From JBFLYO01 sp040756745 (GTDB lineage Bacteria > Bacteroidota > Ignavibacteria > UBA10030 > UBA6906), in NCBI GenBank assembly GCA_040756745.1, contig JBFLYO010000009.1, forward strand, positions 52,122-116,121: a DNA stretch of 64,000 nt. The letters are read 5' to 3'. Numbering within the stretch: position 1 is the stretch's first letter; every line of letters starts with the position of its first letter. Position numbers and translations under genes: made by a program. Under the pieces are notes generated by a model, which was not told the origin of the DNA, searched no databases, and saw nothing but the letters and a program-made list of their open reading frames with translations. Of the stretch, positions 26,611 through 35,478 are shown in pieces.

Positions 26611-27777
26611 TTATGAAAGAGTCTCTGCACTATGGCGCCAGACAGTGCGCCGGGTCTCCGCGTCGATCCGCTCAAGGTCCTCGAGCGTGAACGCATGCAT
26701 CGGCGTGTGACCGTCGAGTGCCTCCCCGATCACCCCAGGGATTGCTGCGAACGGAAGTTTCCTCTCCAGAAACATACTTACTGCGACCTCATTGGCTGCG
26801 TTCAGGACCGCAGGCGCAGTTCCTCCCATCGAAAGTGCCCGGAATGCCAGGGGAAGGCACTGGAATTTTTCGGTATCCGGAGGGAGGAACGTCATCTCAC
26901 GTAGCGCTGCAACATCTAGCCGCCTGAACGCCGAGACTGGTCGTTCGGGATACATGAGCGCGTACTGGATCGGCAGTTTCATGTCGGGGATCCCCATCTG
27001 TGCCTTCACGGATCCGTCCACAAACTCGACCATGGAGTGGATGATAGACTGCGGATGGATCACCACGTCGATTTTTTCGGGCGGCACGCCAAAAAGCCAG
27101 AATGCCTCGATGATCTCCAGCCCCTTGTTCATCAGCGTGGCGGAGTCGATGGTGATCTTGTTCCCCATTTTCCAGACGGGGTGGTTGAGCGCCTGATCAA
27201 CAGTCACTCCTGCAAACCGGTCCTTGTCCAGCCGCAGGAACGGTCCGCCGGAAGCGGTGAGGATCAGCCGCTCTACGGTGCGGATGTCCTCACCCTGCAG
27301 ACACTGGAAAATGGCGCTGTGCTCACTGTCGACAGGGAGCAGACGGACTCCTTTTTCGCGAACGCGTGCCGTGATCAATTCGCCGCCGACGACCAGCGTC
27401 TCTTTGTTTGCGAGCGCGATGTCCTTCCCGGCCTCCACTGCGCGCAGTGTCGGTTTAAGGCCGGCGAAGCCGACAAGCGAGCTGAGAACAATATCCACAT
27501 CGGCGCGGCCGACGATCTCCACCAGTCCTTCCTCGCCGCACAGCACCTCGGTCGCGCCGTTCACGCGTTCGCGCAAGAGCGCTGCAGCGTCCATGTCCAT
27601 CACGGCGACGCCGCGAGGTCGGAAGCGGTTGATTTGCTCCGTCAAAAGGTCGATATTTCTATGTGCCGCCAGGTATGTGACGCGAAGGCGATCGGGGAAG
27701 TTTGCCACGACATCAAGCGTGTTGCGCCCAACGGACCCGGTCGAACCGAGGATGGCAATATTGCGTTCAGACGGCAT
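26611..27777 (-). CDS. dxr: 1-deoxy-D-xylulose 5-phosphate reductoisomerase
   Basis: Dxr converts DXP to 2-C-methyl-D-erythritol 4-phosphate with NADPH in the MEP isoprenoid pathway. The ATG at 27777 gives 388 residues and places the NADPH-binding GSTGSVG at residues 10-16. ALANKETLVVGG, the metal-binding VDSEHSAIFQ, and the substrate loop with HPQSIIHSMVEF are all present. An upstream extension in the same frame crosses the promoter at 27809-27837 and is not used. The gene is followed at once by rseP. Confidence 0.97.
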   Translation of the reverse strand: MPSERNIAILGSTGSVGRNTLDVVANFPDRLRVTYLAAHRNIDLLTEQINRFRPRGVAVMDMDAAALLRERVNGATEVLCGEEGLVEIVGRADVDIVLSSLVGFAGLKPTLRAVEAGKDIALANKETLVVGGELITARVREKGVRLLPVDSEHSAIFQCLQGEDIRTVERLILTASGGPFLRLDKDRFAGVTVDQALNHPVWKMGNKITIDSATLMNKGLEIIEAFWLFGVPPEKIDVVIHPQSIIHSMVEFVDGSVKAQMGIPDMKLPIQYALMYPERPVSAFRRLDVAALREMTFLPPDTEKFQCLPLAFRALSMGGTAPAVLNAANEVAVSMFLERKLPFAAIPGVIGEALDGHTPMHAFTLEDLERIDAETRRTVWRHSAETLS

Positions 27778-27808
27778 CGATGTGCAGGAGAAAAAGGCGA
27801 AGCATTTC

Positions 27809-27837
27809 AAGGTACGGAAATCGTGCCAGTCTATCAA
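27809..27837 (-). promoter_or_regulatory. Probable dxr promoter
   Basis: On the minus strand TTGATA (27837-27832) and TACCTT (27814-27809) have a 17-base spacer. The predicted start near 27802 gives a ~25-base leader with no clear Shine-Dalgarno site. Confidence 0.55.
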
Positions 27838-27876
27838 GGAAGTTGCGCGTCCCGGGAAGCGTCACACAGGGGAACC

Positions 27877-29745
27877 ATGCCGGTGCGTCGGTTAATCTGT
27901 GCGGGGGCGATCTTCGGGGGGGTGCTGCTGGTCTCTTCCTTCCCGGCTCTTTCTCAAACGCCCGATAAAGAGACAAAGTTTCGGCTTGCCCAGGCACTGG
28001 AGCAGGGAGGGGACTATGAGCGCGCTGCGGCGCTATACCAGGAGCTTCTCAAGGGGGAGCCCGCCAATGCGGTCTATTTTGACGCTCTTCAGCGAACCTG
28101 GATTCAGCTCAAGCGCTACGACGACGTCATCTTGATCGTGAACGCGCGCCTGAAAGAGACGCCGTCAGACCTCAACCTCCGTTCGCTTCTTGGCAGCGTG
28201 CTTTATCGTGCTGGGCGCGAGAAGGAGGCATCAGCCGAATGGAACACTGCAATCGCCGTCGATCCGCGCAATCAGGGTACCTACCGCGTTGTCGCCTCGG
28301 CGCTTACCGAGAACCGACTGCTGGATCGTGCTGCTGACGTCTATCGCAGAGGGCGGGCGGCGGTCGGCGACTCGAATCTCTTCACCCTCGAACTCTCCCA
28401 GTTGTACGCCGCGAGCATGGACTACGGAGGCGCGACGCGCGAGCTGCTCCGATGGCTCGGGCAGAACCCCACGCAGCTCGCCTTCGTGCAGAGCCGGATT
28501 GCGTCCTGGACCGGACGGGAAGAAGCGCGGTCAGCGGCGATGGCAGTCGTTCGTGTCGCGCTCACCGAGCACGAAGATCTTTCCCTTCTTGAGCTCTGGG
28601 GTTGGCTTGCAATGGAGGGGAAGAACTACGACCAGGCCCTCGATGTCTATCGCCGGATTGACGATCTCTCCCATGCCAACGGTAGCTCTCTCATGCAGTT
28701 TGCTGACCGCGCCTTTCGGGACAAAGCATTTCCTGTCGCGGCCCGCGCCTATCAGGAAGCAATTGCCTTGCCGATTCCGACCCAGCGCCGCGCCTCTGCT
28801 GAGTACGGATACGCATGCGCGCTGAAGGAGATGAGCGCGCTTGCCGACACGCTGTCGGCTCCCGGTATCGGCATTCCTGCGACGGAATCGCAGCCGCTCT
28901 ACACCGGGGCTATCGCCCGGTTCCGGAACATCATCGATAGCTATCCACGCACCGAGTACGCGGCCCGGTCGTACTATCAGATCGGACTCATCCAGTTTGA
29001 GAAGTACATCGACCTCGACGGCGCACTCGCTTCGTTTGGCCATGTGCTCGAAGCGGTGCAGGGCGTTAGCATCCTCCGGTTCGACGTCGGGCTGATGATG
29101 GGGAAAGTGTTCGTTGCCAAAGGGGATACCAGCCGGGCACTTGTGCGCTTCACCATGGTTGCGGCGGCGCCTGATGCATTGCCCGACCAGAGTGATGAGG
29201 CCAATTTCCGCATTGCGGAGATCGAGTACTTCGGAGGCAGGTTTGACGATGCGATGCAGCGGCTCGACGGGATCGCGGTGAACCTGAAGGCCGACTATGC
29301 GAACGACGCGCTGCGGTTGCAGGCATTCCTCGTCGAGAACCTTCGCACCGCGCCGGAAGCACTCAGGATGATGGGGCGCGGGGAGTTTCTCGGGCGGCAG
29401 GGGAAGAACACCGAAGCCACTGCAATCCTCCAGGAGGTTGTGAGGAACCATCCACAGGCCCCGCTCGTGGATGATGCGCTCCTGGTCATCGCTTCTCTGC
29501 AGTCGGGGGCGGGACTCCTGCAGGATGCTGTTGGAACGTATGAGCGACTGCTGACAGAATTGAGAGACGGGAGCATCGCTCTTGACCGGGCGCAGTTCAA
29601 ATTGGGAGAGTTGTATCAATACGGTCTCCGCAGCCCCGCAAAGGCGATTGCCGCGTACGAAAAACTCCTCGCCGATTACCCAACCTCTGTCCTGGCCGGT
29701 CAGGCACGGCTACGAATCCGCCGGTTGAGAGGAGACTCGTTCTGA
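27877..29745 (+). CDS. Exported TPR-repeat protein
   Basis: The ATG at 27877 (AGGGGAACC just upstream) gives 622 residues. The much longer open frame to 27037 only reads the antisense of dxr. A signal peptide ends near FPALSQ. The rest is helical repeats of tetratricopeptide type, for example ERAAALYQELLKGEPANAVY and AKAIAAYEKLLADYPTSV. Repeats at the N- and C-terminal ends are the clearest, resembling periplasmic TPR scaffolds that act with envelope complexes. The partner is unknown. It is followed one base later by the 29747 gene. Confidence 0.88.
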   Translation: MPVRRLICAGAIFGGVLLVSSFPALSQTPDKETKFRLAQALEQGGDYERAAALYQELLKGEPANAVYFDALQRTWIQLKRYDDVILIVNARLKETPSDLNLRSLLGSVLYRAGREKEASAEWNTAIAVDPRNQGTYRVVASALTENRLLDRAADVYRRGRAAVGDSNLFTLELSQLYAASMDYGGATRELLRWLGQNPTQLAFVQSRIASWTGREEARSAAMAVVRVALTEHEDLSLLELWGWLAMEGKNYDQALDVYRRIDDLSHANGSSLMQFADRAFRDKAFPVAARAYQEAIALPIPTQRRASAEYGYACALKEMSALADTLSAPGIGIPATESQPLYTGAIARFRNIIDSYPRTEYAARSYYQIGLIQFEKYIDLDGALASFGHVLEAVQGVSILRFDVGLMMGKVFVAKGDTSRALVRFTMVAAAPDALPDQSDEANFRIAEIEYFGGRFDDAMQRLDGIAVNLKADYANDALRLQAFLVENLRTAPEALRMMGRGEFLGRQGKNTEATAILQEVVRNHPQAPLVDDALLVIASLQSGAGLLQDAVGTYERLLTELRDGSIALDRAQFKLGELYQYGLRSPAKAIAAYEKLLADYPTSVLAGQARLRIRRLRGDSF

Positions 29746-29746
29746 A

Positions 29747-31018
29747 ATGAAACGAGCTCTCACGCTTGCCTGCATACTGGTTCTCTCCCTTTCGGCCTCC
29801 TTCCCGCAGGCAAAAATCCTCATCCCGATGGATCTCCAGCAGACCGATCACCTCAAGGCGTATGGGATAGCCTATTGGACTCTGACGAAAGGGATGGAGA
29901 TCGACTGGCTGCTGAACTACCGCGGCGGATCGTTCATGATGGATGCCGTGGGGCTCATCGCGAACGAATGCCGGGTGCGGGGGGTGACCTTCCAGCAAAT
30001 CTCAGCCACCGAAGCTGCGGCAATCTATTCGGAAGTGCAGAGGGAGGACAATAACATGGACGTGGTGCGGCTGGAGAAAGCGCCGCGCATCGCCGTGTAC
30101 GTTCCTCCCGGATTCAAGCCGTGGGATGATGCCGTCACGCTCGCGCTGGAATACGCAGAGATCTCATACGACAAGCTCTGGGATGAGGAGGTGCTTCGGG
30201 GGAGACTGAAGGAGTACGACTGGCTGCATCTCCACCACGAGGATTTCACAGGCCAGTACGGAAAGTTCTATGCCTCCTTCGCAGGGGCGGCTTGGTACCA
30301 GGAACAGCAATCGTTGCTGGAGCATGAGGCAAAGAAGCTCGGTTTCAAGAAGGTTTCCGAGCTGAAAAAAGCCGTAGCCCGGGCAATCAAGGACTACATT
30401 GCCTCCGGCGGCTTCATGTTTGCGATGTGCTCTGCCACCGACACCTACGATATAGCGCTTGCAGCAGAAAATACTGATATCTGCGATGTGATGTACGACG
30501 GCGACCCGCCGGATCCGGATGCACAGGAGCGGCTCGATTTCTCCAAGACCCTTGCGTTTACGAACTTCACGCTTGAGAAGAATCCCCTGCGCTACGAGTA
30601 TTCAGACATCGACCAGCCGCCGAGTGACATGCTGGCGCTGCAGAATCCGGAAAGCGATTATTTCACGCTCTTCGAGTTCTCTGCAAAGTTTGATCCCGTG
30701 CCGACGATGTTGACGCAGAATCATGTCAGCGTGATCAAGTCGTTTCTCGGCCAGACGACGAATTTCAAGAAGTCGTTGATCAAGAACACCGTGACCATCA
30801 TGGCCGAGAAGCCCGGGCTCGACGAGGTGCGATATCTGCACGGCAACTACGGTCGTGGGACGTTCACGTTTTACGGCGGGCACGATCCTGAGGATTACCA
30901 GCATGCCGTCGGCGATCCGCCGACGGATCTCTCGCTCCACAAGAATTCCCCCGGGTATCGGCTGATCCTGAATAATATTCTGTTCCCGGCGGCAAGGAAG
31001 AAGCAGCAGAAGACGTGA
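29747..31018 (+). CDS. Secreted protein of the family often labelled asparagine synthetase B
   Basis: The 423-residue product has a signal peptide (ending near ASFPQA), then AKILIPMDLQQTDHLKAYGIAYW and NYRGGSF near the N-terminus. Further on are WLHLHHEDFTGQYGKFYASF and a GGFMFAMCSATDTYD segment. I recognise this as a family in Bacteroidota and relatives that databases tend to name asparagine synthetase B. I see neither an N-terminal Cys2 glutaminase nucleophile nor a PP-loop synthetase motif, and the protein is exported, so that name is doubtful. The GGFMFAMCSATD region looks like the elbow of a glutamine-amidotransferase-like fold. It is cotranscribed with the TPR gene upstream. Confidence 0.8.
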   Translation: MKRALTLACILVLSLSASFPQAKILIPMDLQQTDHLKAYGIAYWTLTKGMEIDWLLNYRGGSFMMDAVGLIANECRVRGVTFQQISATEAAAIYSEVQREDNNMDVVRLEKAPRIAVYVPPGFKPWDDAVTLALEYAEISYDKLWDEEVLRGRLKEYDWLHLHHEDFTGQYGKFYASFAGAAWYQEQQSLLEHEAKKLGFKKVSELKKAVARAIKDYIASGGFMFAMCSATDTYDIALAAENTDICDVMYDGDPPDPDAQERLDFSKTLAFTNFTLEKNPLRYEYSDIDQPPSDMLALQNPESDYFTLFEFSAKFDPVPTMLTQNHVSVIKSFLGQTTNFKKSLIKNTVTIMAEKPGLDEVRYLHGNYGRGTFTFYGGHDPEDYQHAVGDPPTDLSLHKNSPGYRLILNNILFPAARKKQQKT

Positions 31019-31038
31019 AAGACCGGCTACCATTGCAC

Positions 31039-31132
31039 GTAACCCTATTCCCCAACCCCTTCCCCTTGGAAAGGGGAAGGGGGGTAACACAACTCCCCTC
31101 CCTTTTCAAGGGAGGGGTAGGGGGTGGGTTAC
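31039..31132. repeat. Nested inverted repeat between convergent genes (CCCCTTCCCC type)
   Basis: An outer 7-bp pair (31039-31045 with 31126-31132) encloses two perfect hairpins: 31056-31067 with 31071-31082 (12 bp) and 31095-31104 with 31108-31117 (10 bp). The second hairpin contains the stop codon of the minus-strand DUF2851 gene, so the repeat supplies that gene's last codons. Confidence 0.85.
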
Positions 31133-32644
31133 CAGAAGGGATTCTTCCGCTAACCCCTGCTCGCCCATCCCACATCTCTTCCCCACCTCACACGCCGCAC
31201 ATCGCCCTCTCATGCAGTACTCAGCATAGAGCTGCAACGCCCCCTGGTGCTCTCCCGCTGATTCGAGTTTCACGTTGCCGCCAAACAAGTCGCGACGCAG
31301 TACCCGCGTGACCGCATTTTCTCTCGGTGCCGGAAGCCGGTTCAGCAATGCCAGCGCCCCGCGGCGCACTGCGTGATTCGTGAACACCCGTGCGTAAAGA
31401 AGCACGATGGGGATGAACGCATTAACCAGCAGCGCGTCGATACGTTCGCGACCAAGAGCGATGCCTTCCATTCCCGCCCGACCGCGGAAATGCAGGTGAT
31501 GCAACCAGTATGCATCGGGTACGATTCGCATCAATGTCACGAGACCTCTCCGGATTGCCCCCGGGTCAGAGGGCTCAGCAGAAAAGAGGCCGATAATTGT
31601 CCGGAACGCATCGTCGGAAAAGAGGGTCGGCAGGAATGAACAGAAGCACGCAAGCCGCGCCGTCGGGAAATTGACGGGACGCAGCCGGAAGAAGAGCCAG
31701 TCGGCCTCATTGAGCATGGGGACGCGGAGCGACGGACGCAATTCCTTCCACCGCCGACGGAGAATCCGGACATACGTGCGACTCTCCCGTTCAGGGATGG
31801 TCCTCGCCCGTGGAAGGAGACCGGCCGCACCGAAAAGAGCTGCCTGCGTTGTTGTCCTATCGCTCAGACCATATCGCCGCAGAAAACTCAGGCGCAACGA
31901 ACGCCCAAGCGCAAAAAAGGGCTTGCTGTTCCTTGCGTATCCAAGTCCCTGCAAAACGCATTCATAGAGAAGCTGTTCCCACAGAGCCCGTTTCGCGTAA
32001 TCCCCTCGGGTGTACATCTGTGCAGGCGAAGGGATGTCGTCGGGGTTACCATGATACCGTGAAAGACGCTCACGGACGACGGAACGCTCCTCGTCGATCA
32101 AGTCGCGCAACCGGCCGTCAAGGGATCTGATGCGGAGTTCAAGTCGCTCCCGTGAAAGCACCTTCAGCCATGAACGAATGACATCGGCAGTGACAGCGGC
32201 ATTCAGACTACGGCATGGGAGCGGCGGAGGATAAGGAGTGATGTCGGGGGAGGACCGCCGCCAGAAACTGTAGAGCTCGGGATCTATGAACGGCGCAAGG
32301 ATGAGAAGAGGAACGGCCCTCCGGCTGGCCGTTACCGCGGGCGAGAGACCATCGCCTGCGCGCAGGACCACGTGGAGGATTACGCGGTTGTAATGAGGAT
32401 CGCTGGCATGATGATGCGTAGCCCAGGACTCGCCATCGACATGAAGCTCGATGTCACCCCGATACATCACGCCGCCGATGCGGACGATCGCGTCGGTAAA
32501 ATCCGGTCCCGCGTCGGGATTGGGTATACCTGCGGAGATGACGCTGAGAGGCACCCCGTCGGATGTCGCAAGCGACCGTTGGCCGTAGAGTTGATGCTGC
32601 CAGACGTGACGGAGGAAGCGCTCGGGGATGCGGGGAATGGCCAT
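31106..32644 (-). CDS. DUF2851 family protein
   Basis: The ATG at 32644 has GGGAGG just upstream and lies after the pyrF stop; the longer frame would overlap pyrF. The 512-residue product begins with FLRHVWQHQLYGQRSLATSDG and contains the family hallmark NPDAGPDFTDAIVRIGGVMYRGDIELHV and HHASDPHYNRVILHVV. A C-terminal cysteine pair occurs in MRGRCAACEVGKRC. DUF2851 is common in Bacteroidota and relatives and of unknown function; its central segment recalls nuclease-like folds, but no catalytic claim is made. The last residues (THPLPLP) are encoded by the intergenic repeat. Confidence 0.87.
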   Translation of the reverse strand: MAIPRIPERFLRHVWQHQLYGQRSLATSDGVPLSVISAGIPNPDAGPDFTDAIVRIGGVMYRGDIELHVDGESWATHHHASDPHYNRVILHVVLRAGDGLSPAVTASRRAVPLLILAPFIDPELYSFWRRSSPDITPYPPPLPCRSLNAAVTADVIRSWLKVLSRERLELRIRSLDGRLRDLIDEERSVVRERLSRYHGNPDDIPSPAQMYTRGDYAKRALWEQLLYECVLQGLGYARNSKPFFALGRSLRLSFLRRYGLSDRTTTQAALFGAAGLLPRARTIPERESRTYVRILRRRWKELRPSLRVPMLNEADWLFFRLRPVNFPTARLACFCSFLPTLFSDDAFRTIIGLFSAEPSDPGAIRRGLVTLMRIVPDAYWLHHLHFRGRAGMEGIALGRERIDALLVNAFIPIVLLYARVFTNHAVRRGALALLNRLPAPRENAVTRVLRRDLFGGNVKLESAGEHQGALQLYAEYCMRGRCAACEVGKRCGMGEQGLAEESLLVTHPLPLP

Positions 32645-32699
32645 ACAACCTCCCGATGCCATCCCCCGGGAAGGCGATTCGTGCAGTGTTACCTGGAGA

Positions 32700-33518
32700 T
32701 CAGAAATACTTCCGGCGCAGCTCGTTGATCTGTTCGCGGAGCACAAGCGCTTCCGCGCGCGCGCGGGCGGCAAAGTCGTTGCCGTTCGACGCGTAAATGA
32801 TACTGCGGCTTGCATTGATGATGGCAAGGAAACCATCCTGGTCACAGCCGTACCTGACCGCAGCCTCCAGATCGCCCCCCTGCGCCCCGACGCCGGGGAT
32901 CAGGATCGGCAGATCGGGTGCCAGGGAGCGGATGCGACGCAATTCCTTCGGCCGGGTGGCGCCGACGACCAGGCCGCAGTTCTTCTTCTTATTCCACTTC
33001 TTCGCCTTTGCCACGACGTGCTCATACAGCGGTTTCCCGCGCACGGGCAGATATTGAAAGTCCCGCGCTCCGGGATTCGAGGTGAGAGTCAGGATGAACG
33101 CGCCCTGGTGGCTGTTCTTCATGAACGGCCTTATTGAGTCTTCCCCCATGTAGGGATTGACCGTGCACGCGGCGAATTCATAATCGTCGACGATCAGCTT
33201 TGCATACCGTTCCGACGAGTTCCCGATGTCCCCGCGTTTCGCGTCGCCGATGGTGACTATCTCTTCGGGGATCCGGGCGAGGGTCTGGTGAACGGTGTAC
33301 CACCCATGCTCGCCCGTTACCTCATAGAAGGCGAGATTAATCTTGTACGCACAGACGATGTCCCGGGTGGCATCGATGATTCTGCGGTTGAATTCATAGA
33401 TGGGATCACCGTATTCGAACAGGAATTCCGGAATCTTGTTGACGTCGGTGTCAAGACCGATGCAGAGGAGACTGTTGTTGGCCTTCTGGATTCTACGGAG
33501 CTTCTGGATAAAGTTCAT
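32700..33518 (-). CDS. pyrF: Orotidine 5'-phosphate decarboxylase
   Basis: PyrF is the last enzyme of UMP synthesis, decarboxylating OMP. The 272-residue length and sequence (LLCIGLDTDVNKIP near the start, then DAKRGDIGNSSERYA) match the longer bacterial subfamily. The lysine of DAKRGD is the catalytic residue in characterised members. NPYMGEDSI and a C-terminal PILIPGVGAQGG phosphate-binding segment are present. It is located 24 bases downstream of the TolB-like gene and 55 bases upstream of the DUF2851 gene in a minus-strand run. Confidence 0.96.
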   Translation of the reverse strand: MNFIQKLRRIQKANNSLLCIGLDTDVNKIPEFLFEYGDPIYEFNRRIIDATRDIVCAYKINLAFYEVTGEHGWYTVHQTLARIPEEIVTIGDAKRGDIGNSSERYAKLIVDDYEFAACTVNPYMGEDSIRPFMKNSHQGAFILTLTSNPGARDFQYLPVRGKPLYEHVVAKAKKWNKKKNCGLVVGATRPKELRRIRSLAPDLPILIPGVGAQGGDLEAAVRYGCDQDGFLAIINASRSIIYASNGNDFAARARAEALVLREQINELRRKYF

Positions 33519-33542
33519 GCGATGGCCCGGGGTTGTCGGTGG

Positions 33543-34382
33543 TCAGCGCGTGTGCCAGGCGGGCGCGTAATCGCCTTTATAGGAGAGGACGGTCTCTTTC
33601 TTCGATGCCAGCACTATTCTTGAGATTCCGCCTCTTTTCGAGACGAGGATTTCTCCGGGCGTAGCGGTGAAGGACGGCATCCGGTCGTCCACATCGTTTG
33701 TCGTCAGCCTGGTCTGGGCGGCACCGGCCGGGGTCATGGTGTATATCTCGTACGCGCCGTCGCGGTTGGAAGCAAACAGCACCTGCTCACCGTCGGGAGA
33801 ACACGCCGGCGCCTCATTGTCGCTTGACACCGGCGTCAGGATGTTGACCGCCTTGGATGAGAGGGCAATAGAGGCGATCGCAAAGCGCCCTTTCATGTTG
33901 AGGGTGACAAGAATGTTTTTCCCGTCGTGGGTCATGAGAGGAGTATCCTTGACGAGCGAGTCGGAGGTGATCCGTTCAACTCCGGTCCCATCCGGGTTCA
34001 TGCGGTAGATGTCGCCGTTGACGGCGTCCCGGGTTGAGACAAAGATCAGCGATCTTCCGCCGTCAGTCCATGACGGTGAGGTGTTCGCTCCCTGCCGTTT
34101 GGTGAGCTGGAGCACGTCGCTGCCGTCGGCTTTCATGGTATAGATGTCCCACGTACCGTCCCGGTCCGAGGCGAAGGCAATGCGGGAGCCGTCGGGCGAC
34201 CAGGCGGGGGTGATGTCGTTTGCCGGGTTGTTCGTCAGCCGATGCTGTTCCGTCCCGTCGGCACGCATTGTGTAAATCTCGAAGTTACCGTCGCGGTTCG
34301 ACTGAAATGCGATCATCCCATCCCGCTGCTGGGCACATCCGGCGAGGAGAAAAAGGGTGGCGAGGAAGGCGAAGACTTTCAT
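33543..34382 (-). CDS. TolB-like WD40/PD40 repeat lipoprotein
   Basis: The ATG at 34382 is chosen because it starts a classical lipoprotein signal (MKVFAFLATLFLLAGCAQ), giving 279 residues. The rest is about six blades with the TolB/PD40 signature, such as DGSRIAFASDRDGTWDIYTM and DGEQVLFASNRDGAYEIYTM. It is likely a periplasmic or outer-membrane-attached beta-propeller with a binding rather than a catalytic role. It sits between the MOSC gene and pyrF on the same strand, with spacings of 31 and 24 bases. Confidence 0.88.
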   Translation of the reverse strand: MKVFAFLATLFLLAGCAQQRDGMIAFQSNRDGNFEIYTMRADGTEQHRLTNNPANDITPAWSPDGSRIAFASDRDGTWDIYTMKADGSDVLQLTKRQGANTSPSWTDGGRSLIFVSTRDAVNGDIYRMNPDGTGVERITSDSLVKDTPLMTHDGKNILVTLNMKGRFAIASIALSSKAVNILTPVSSDNEAPACSPDGEQVLFASNRDGAYEIYTMTPAGAAQTRLTTNDVDDRMPSFTATPGEILVSKRGGISRIVLASKKETVLSYKGDYAPAWHTR

Positions 34383-34413
34383 CGGTGTTCCTGTGTTCGA
34401 GGTGGAGTGGATG

Positions 34414-34926
34414 CTACCCTGCCGGGGTACCGCGTGTGACAAGGACGATGAGGTCTCCCGGGCGGACCACCCCCTCCTTGAGAACCTCAGCATAGAATCC
34501 TGACTTGCCCCAGCGGGGAGAGGCAGTGTTCCCTTCATGGACCTCCGCGTCGTAGGTGGCCTCGCGGATGTTCGCCCCGTAGATGGTAATGGTTTTACAC
34601 GGGATGCGGATTCTGGTAATGCGGATCTCGGCCTCCGCTCCGATCCGGTAAATGTCCCCGCGCCTCACCGCTCTGAAGTCGATCCCCTCCGTGGTGAGAT
34701 TCTCGCCGAGCGCACCGGCGAAGAGGGGATACCCCCCTGCCTTCATTTCATCGATCAATTCAACTGAGTAGAGGCAAACGGCCTGGCCGGGGAGTCCGTG
34801 GGCCCTTGTGTTGTTCCAGTCGTCCCCCTCAACACGCGCGAACGTCACCCGTGCCTCCGGAACAGGCTTCTTGGGAATTCCTCCCTGCGACACATTGACC
34901 TGCACAACCCGACCGTCGGCCACCAA
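34414..34926 (-). CDS. MOSC domain-containing protein
   Basis: The ~170-residue protein is one MOSC domain, the sulfur-carrier fold of molybdenum cofactor sulfurases and YiiM-like proteins. Visible are AVCLYSVELIDEMKAGGYPLFAGALGENLTTEGID, the glycine-rich GALGENL core, and the conserved cysteine in IRIPCKTITIYG, which in relatives can bind sulfur. The C-terminal GRSGFYAEVL-like segment reads GKSGFYAEVL. The first codon is TTG with GTG next; either could start. It may act in sulfur handling or molybdenum-dependent detoxification, but no molybdenum genes are nearby; larE in the same run also handles sulfur. Confidence 0.88.
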   Translation of the reverse strand: MVADGRVVQVNVSQGGIPKKPVPEARVTFARVEGDDWNNTRAHGLPGQAVCLYSVELIDEMKAGGYPLFAGALGENLTTEGIDFRAVRRGDIYRIGAEAEIRITRIRIPCKTITIYGANIREATYDAEVHEGNTASPRWGKSGFYAEVLKEGVVRPGDLIVLVTRGTPAG

Positions 34927-34992
34927 ATACCCAGCACTGTGACACGCGCGAATTGGGCAAAGATACGCCGCGCCAGTGGGAGAAGCAAGAGT

Positions 34993-35427
34993 TTACTCGG
35001 TGAACTGCGTGTATTGCGCGACCACCCAATCCGGGATCTGGTGCGGCTTTCCGCTCTCGATGCTGATCATCGTGTTCAGCACCGATCCTTCAGCTGCGAT
35101 CTTGTTGGTGTCCTTCTTGATGATCTGAAACCGGACGAGCACCTCCGACTTTTCGAAGCGCTCAAGCCAGGTGCGCACGGCGATCTTTTCTCCCATCTTG
35201 AGCGCGCGCTTGAACTCGATCTGGCAGGATTTTACGTACCACGTCCATCCGTTCTGGAGAAACTTCTCCATTGGTATCCCGTAGCACCTCTCCATCTGAT
35301 CATAGCGCGCAAACAGGTAATAGTCGAAGTACTTCGACGTATGGACATGATTATTCATGTCGATATCATCGGGCCTTACAATAATCTCGGTTTCGAATTT
35401 CTTGTACGCCATTGGTTCGTTTGTCAT
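34993..35427 (-). CDS. Acyl-CoA/acyl-ACP thioesterase of the 4HBT hotdog family
   Basis: About 144 residues from the chosen ATG at 35427; an ATG five codons later is equally possible. Homology begins at KFETEIIVRPDDIDMNNHVHTSKYFDYY, the hotdog-fold signature of FatA/YbgC-type thioesterases, with the D..NNHV catalytic-region pattern. It probably hydrolyses acyl thioesters in the cytoplasm; substrate chain length cannot be read. Bases immediately upstream are of the intergenic repeat type (AATCCTC/ATTCTCAATC words), leaving no normal ribosome binding site. Confidence 0.87.
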   Translation of the reverse strand: MTNEPMAYKKFETEIIVRPDDIDMNNHVHTSKYFDYYLFARYDQMERCYGIPMEKFLQNGWTWYVKSCQIEFKRALKMGEKIAVRTWLERFEKSEVLVRFQIIKKDTNKIAAEGSVLNTMISIESGKPHQIPDWVVAQYTQFTE

Positions 35428-35478
35428 TGACAATGAATGAACAATCCTCGATCCTCCATTCTCAATCTTCAATCTCCT
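35428..35478. repeat. AATCCTC/CTCAATC-type repeat text before the thioesterase gene
   Basis: This short low-complexity tract between the NDH-2-like and thioesterase genes has words shared with 36755-36795 in reverse complement. It is where the thioesterase ribosome binding site should be. Confidence 0.5.

Noticed and set aside
27037..27876. 280-codon upstream extension of the TPR gene
   Set aside because: It runs antisense through dxr and its promoter; the signal peptide and ribosome binding site place the start at 27877.
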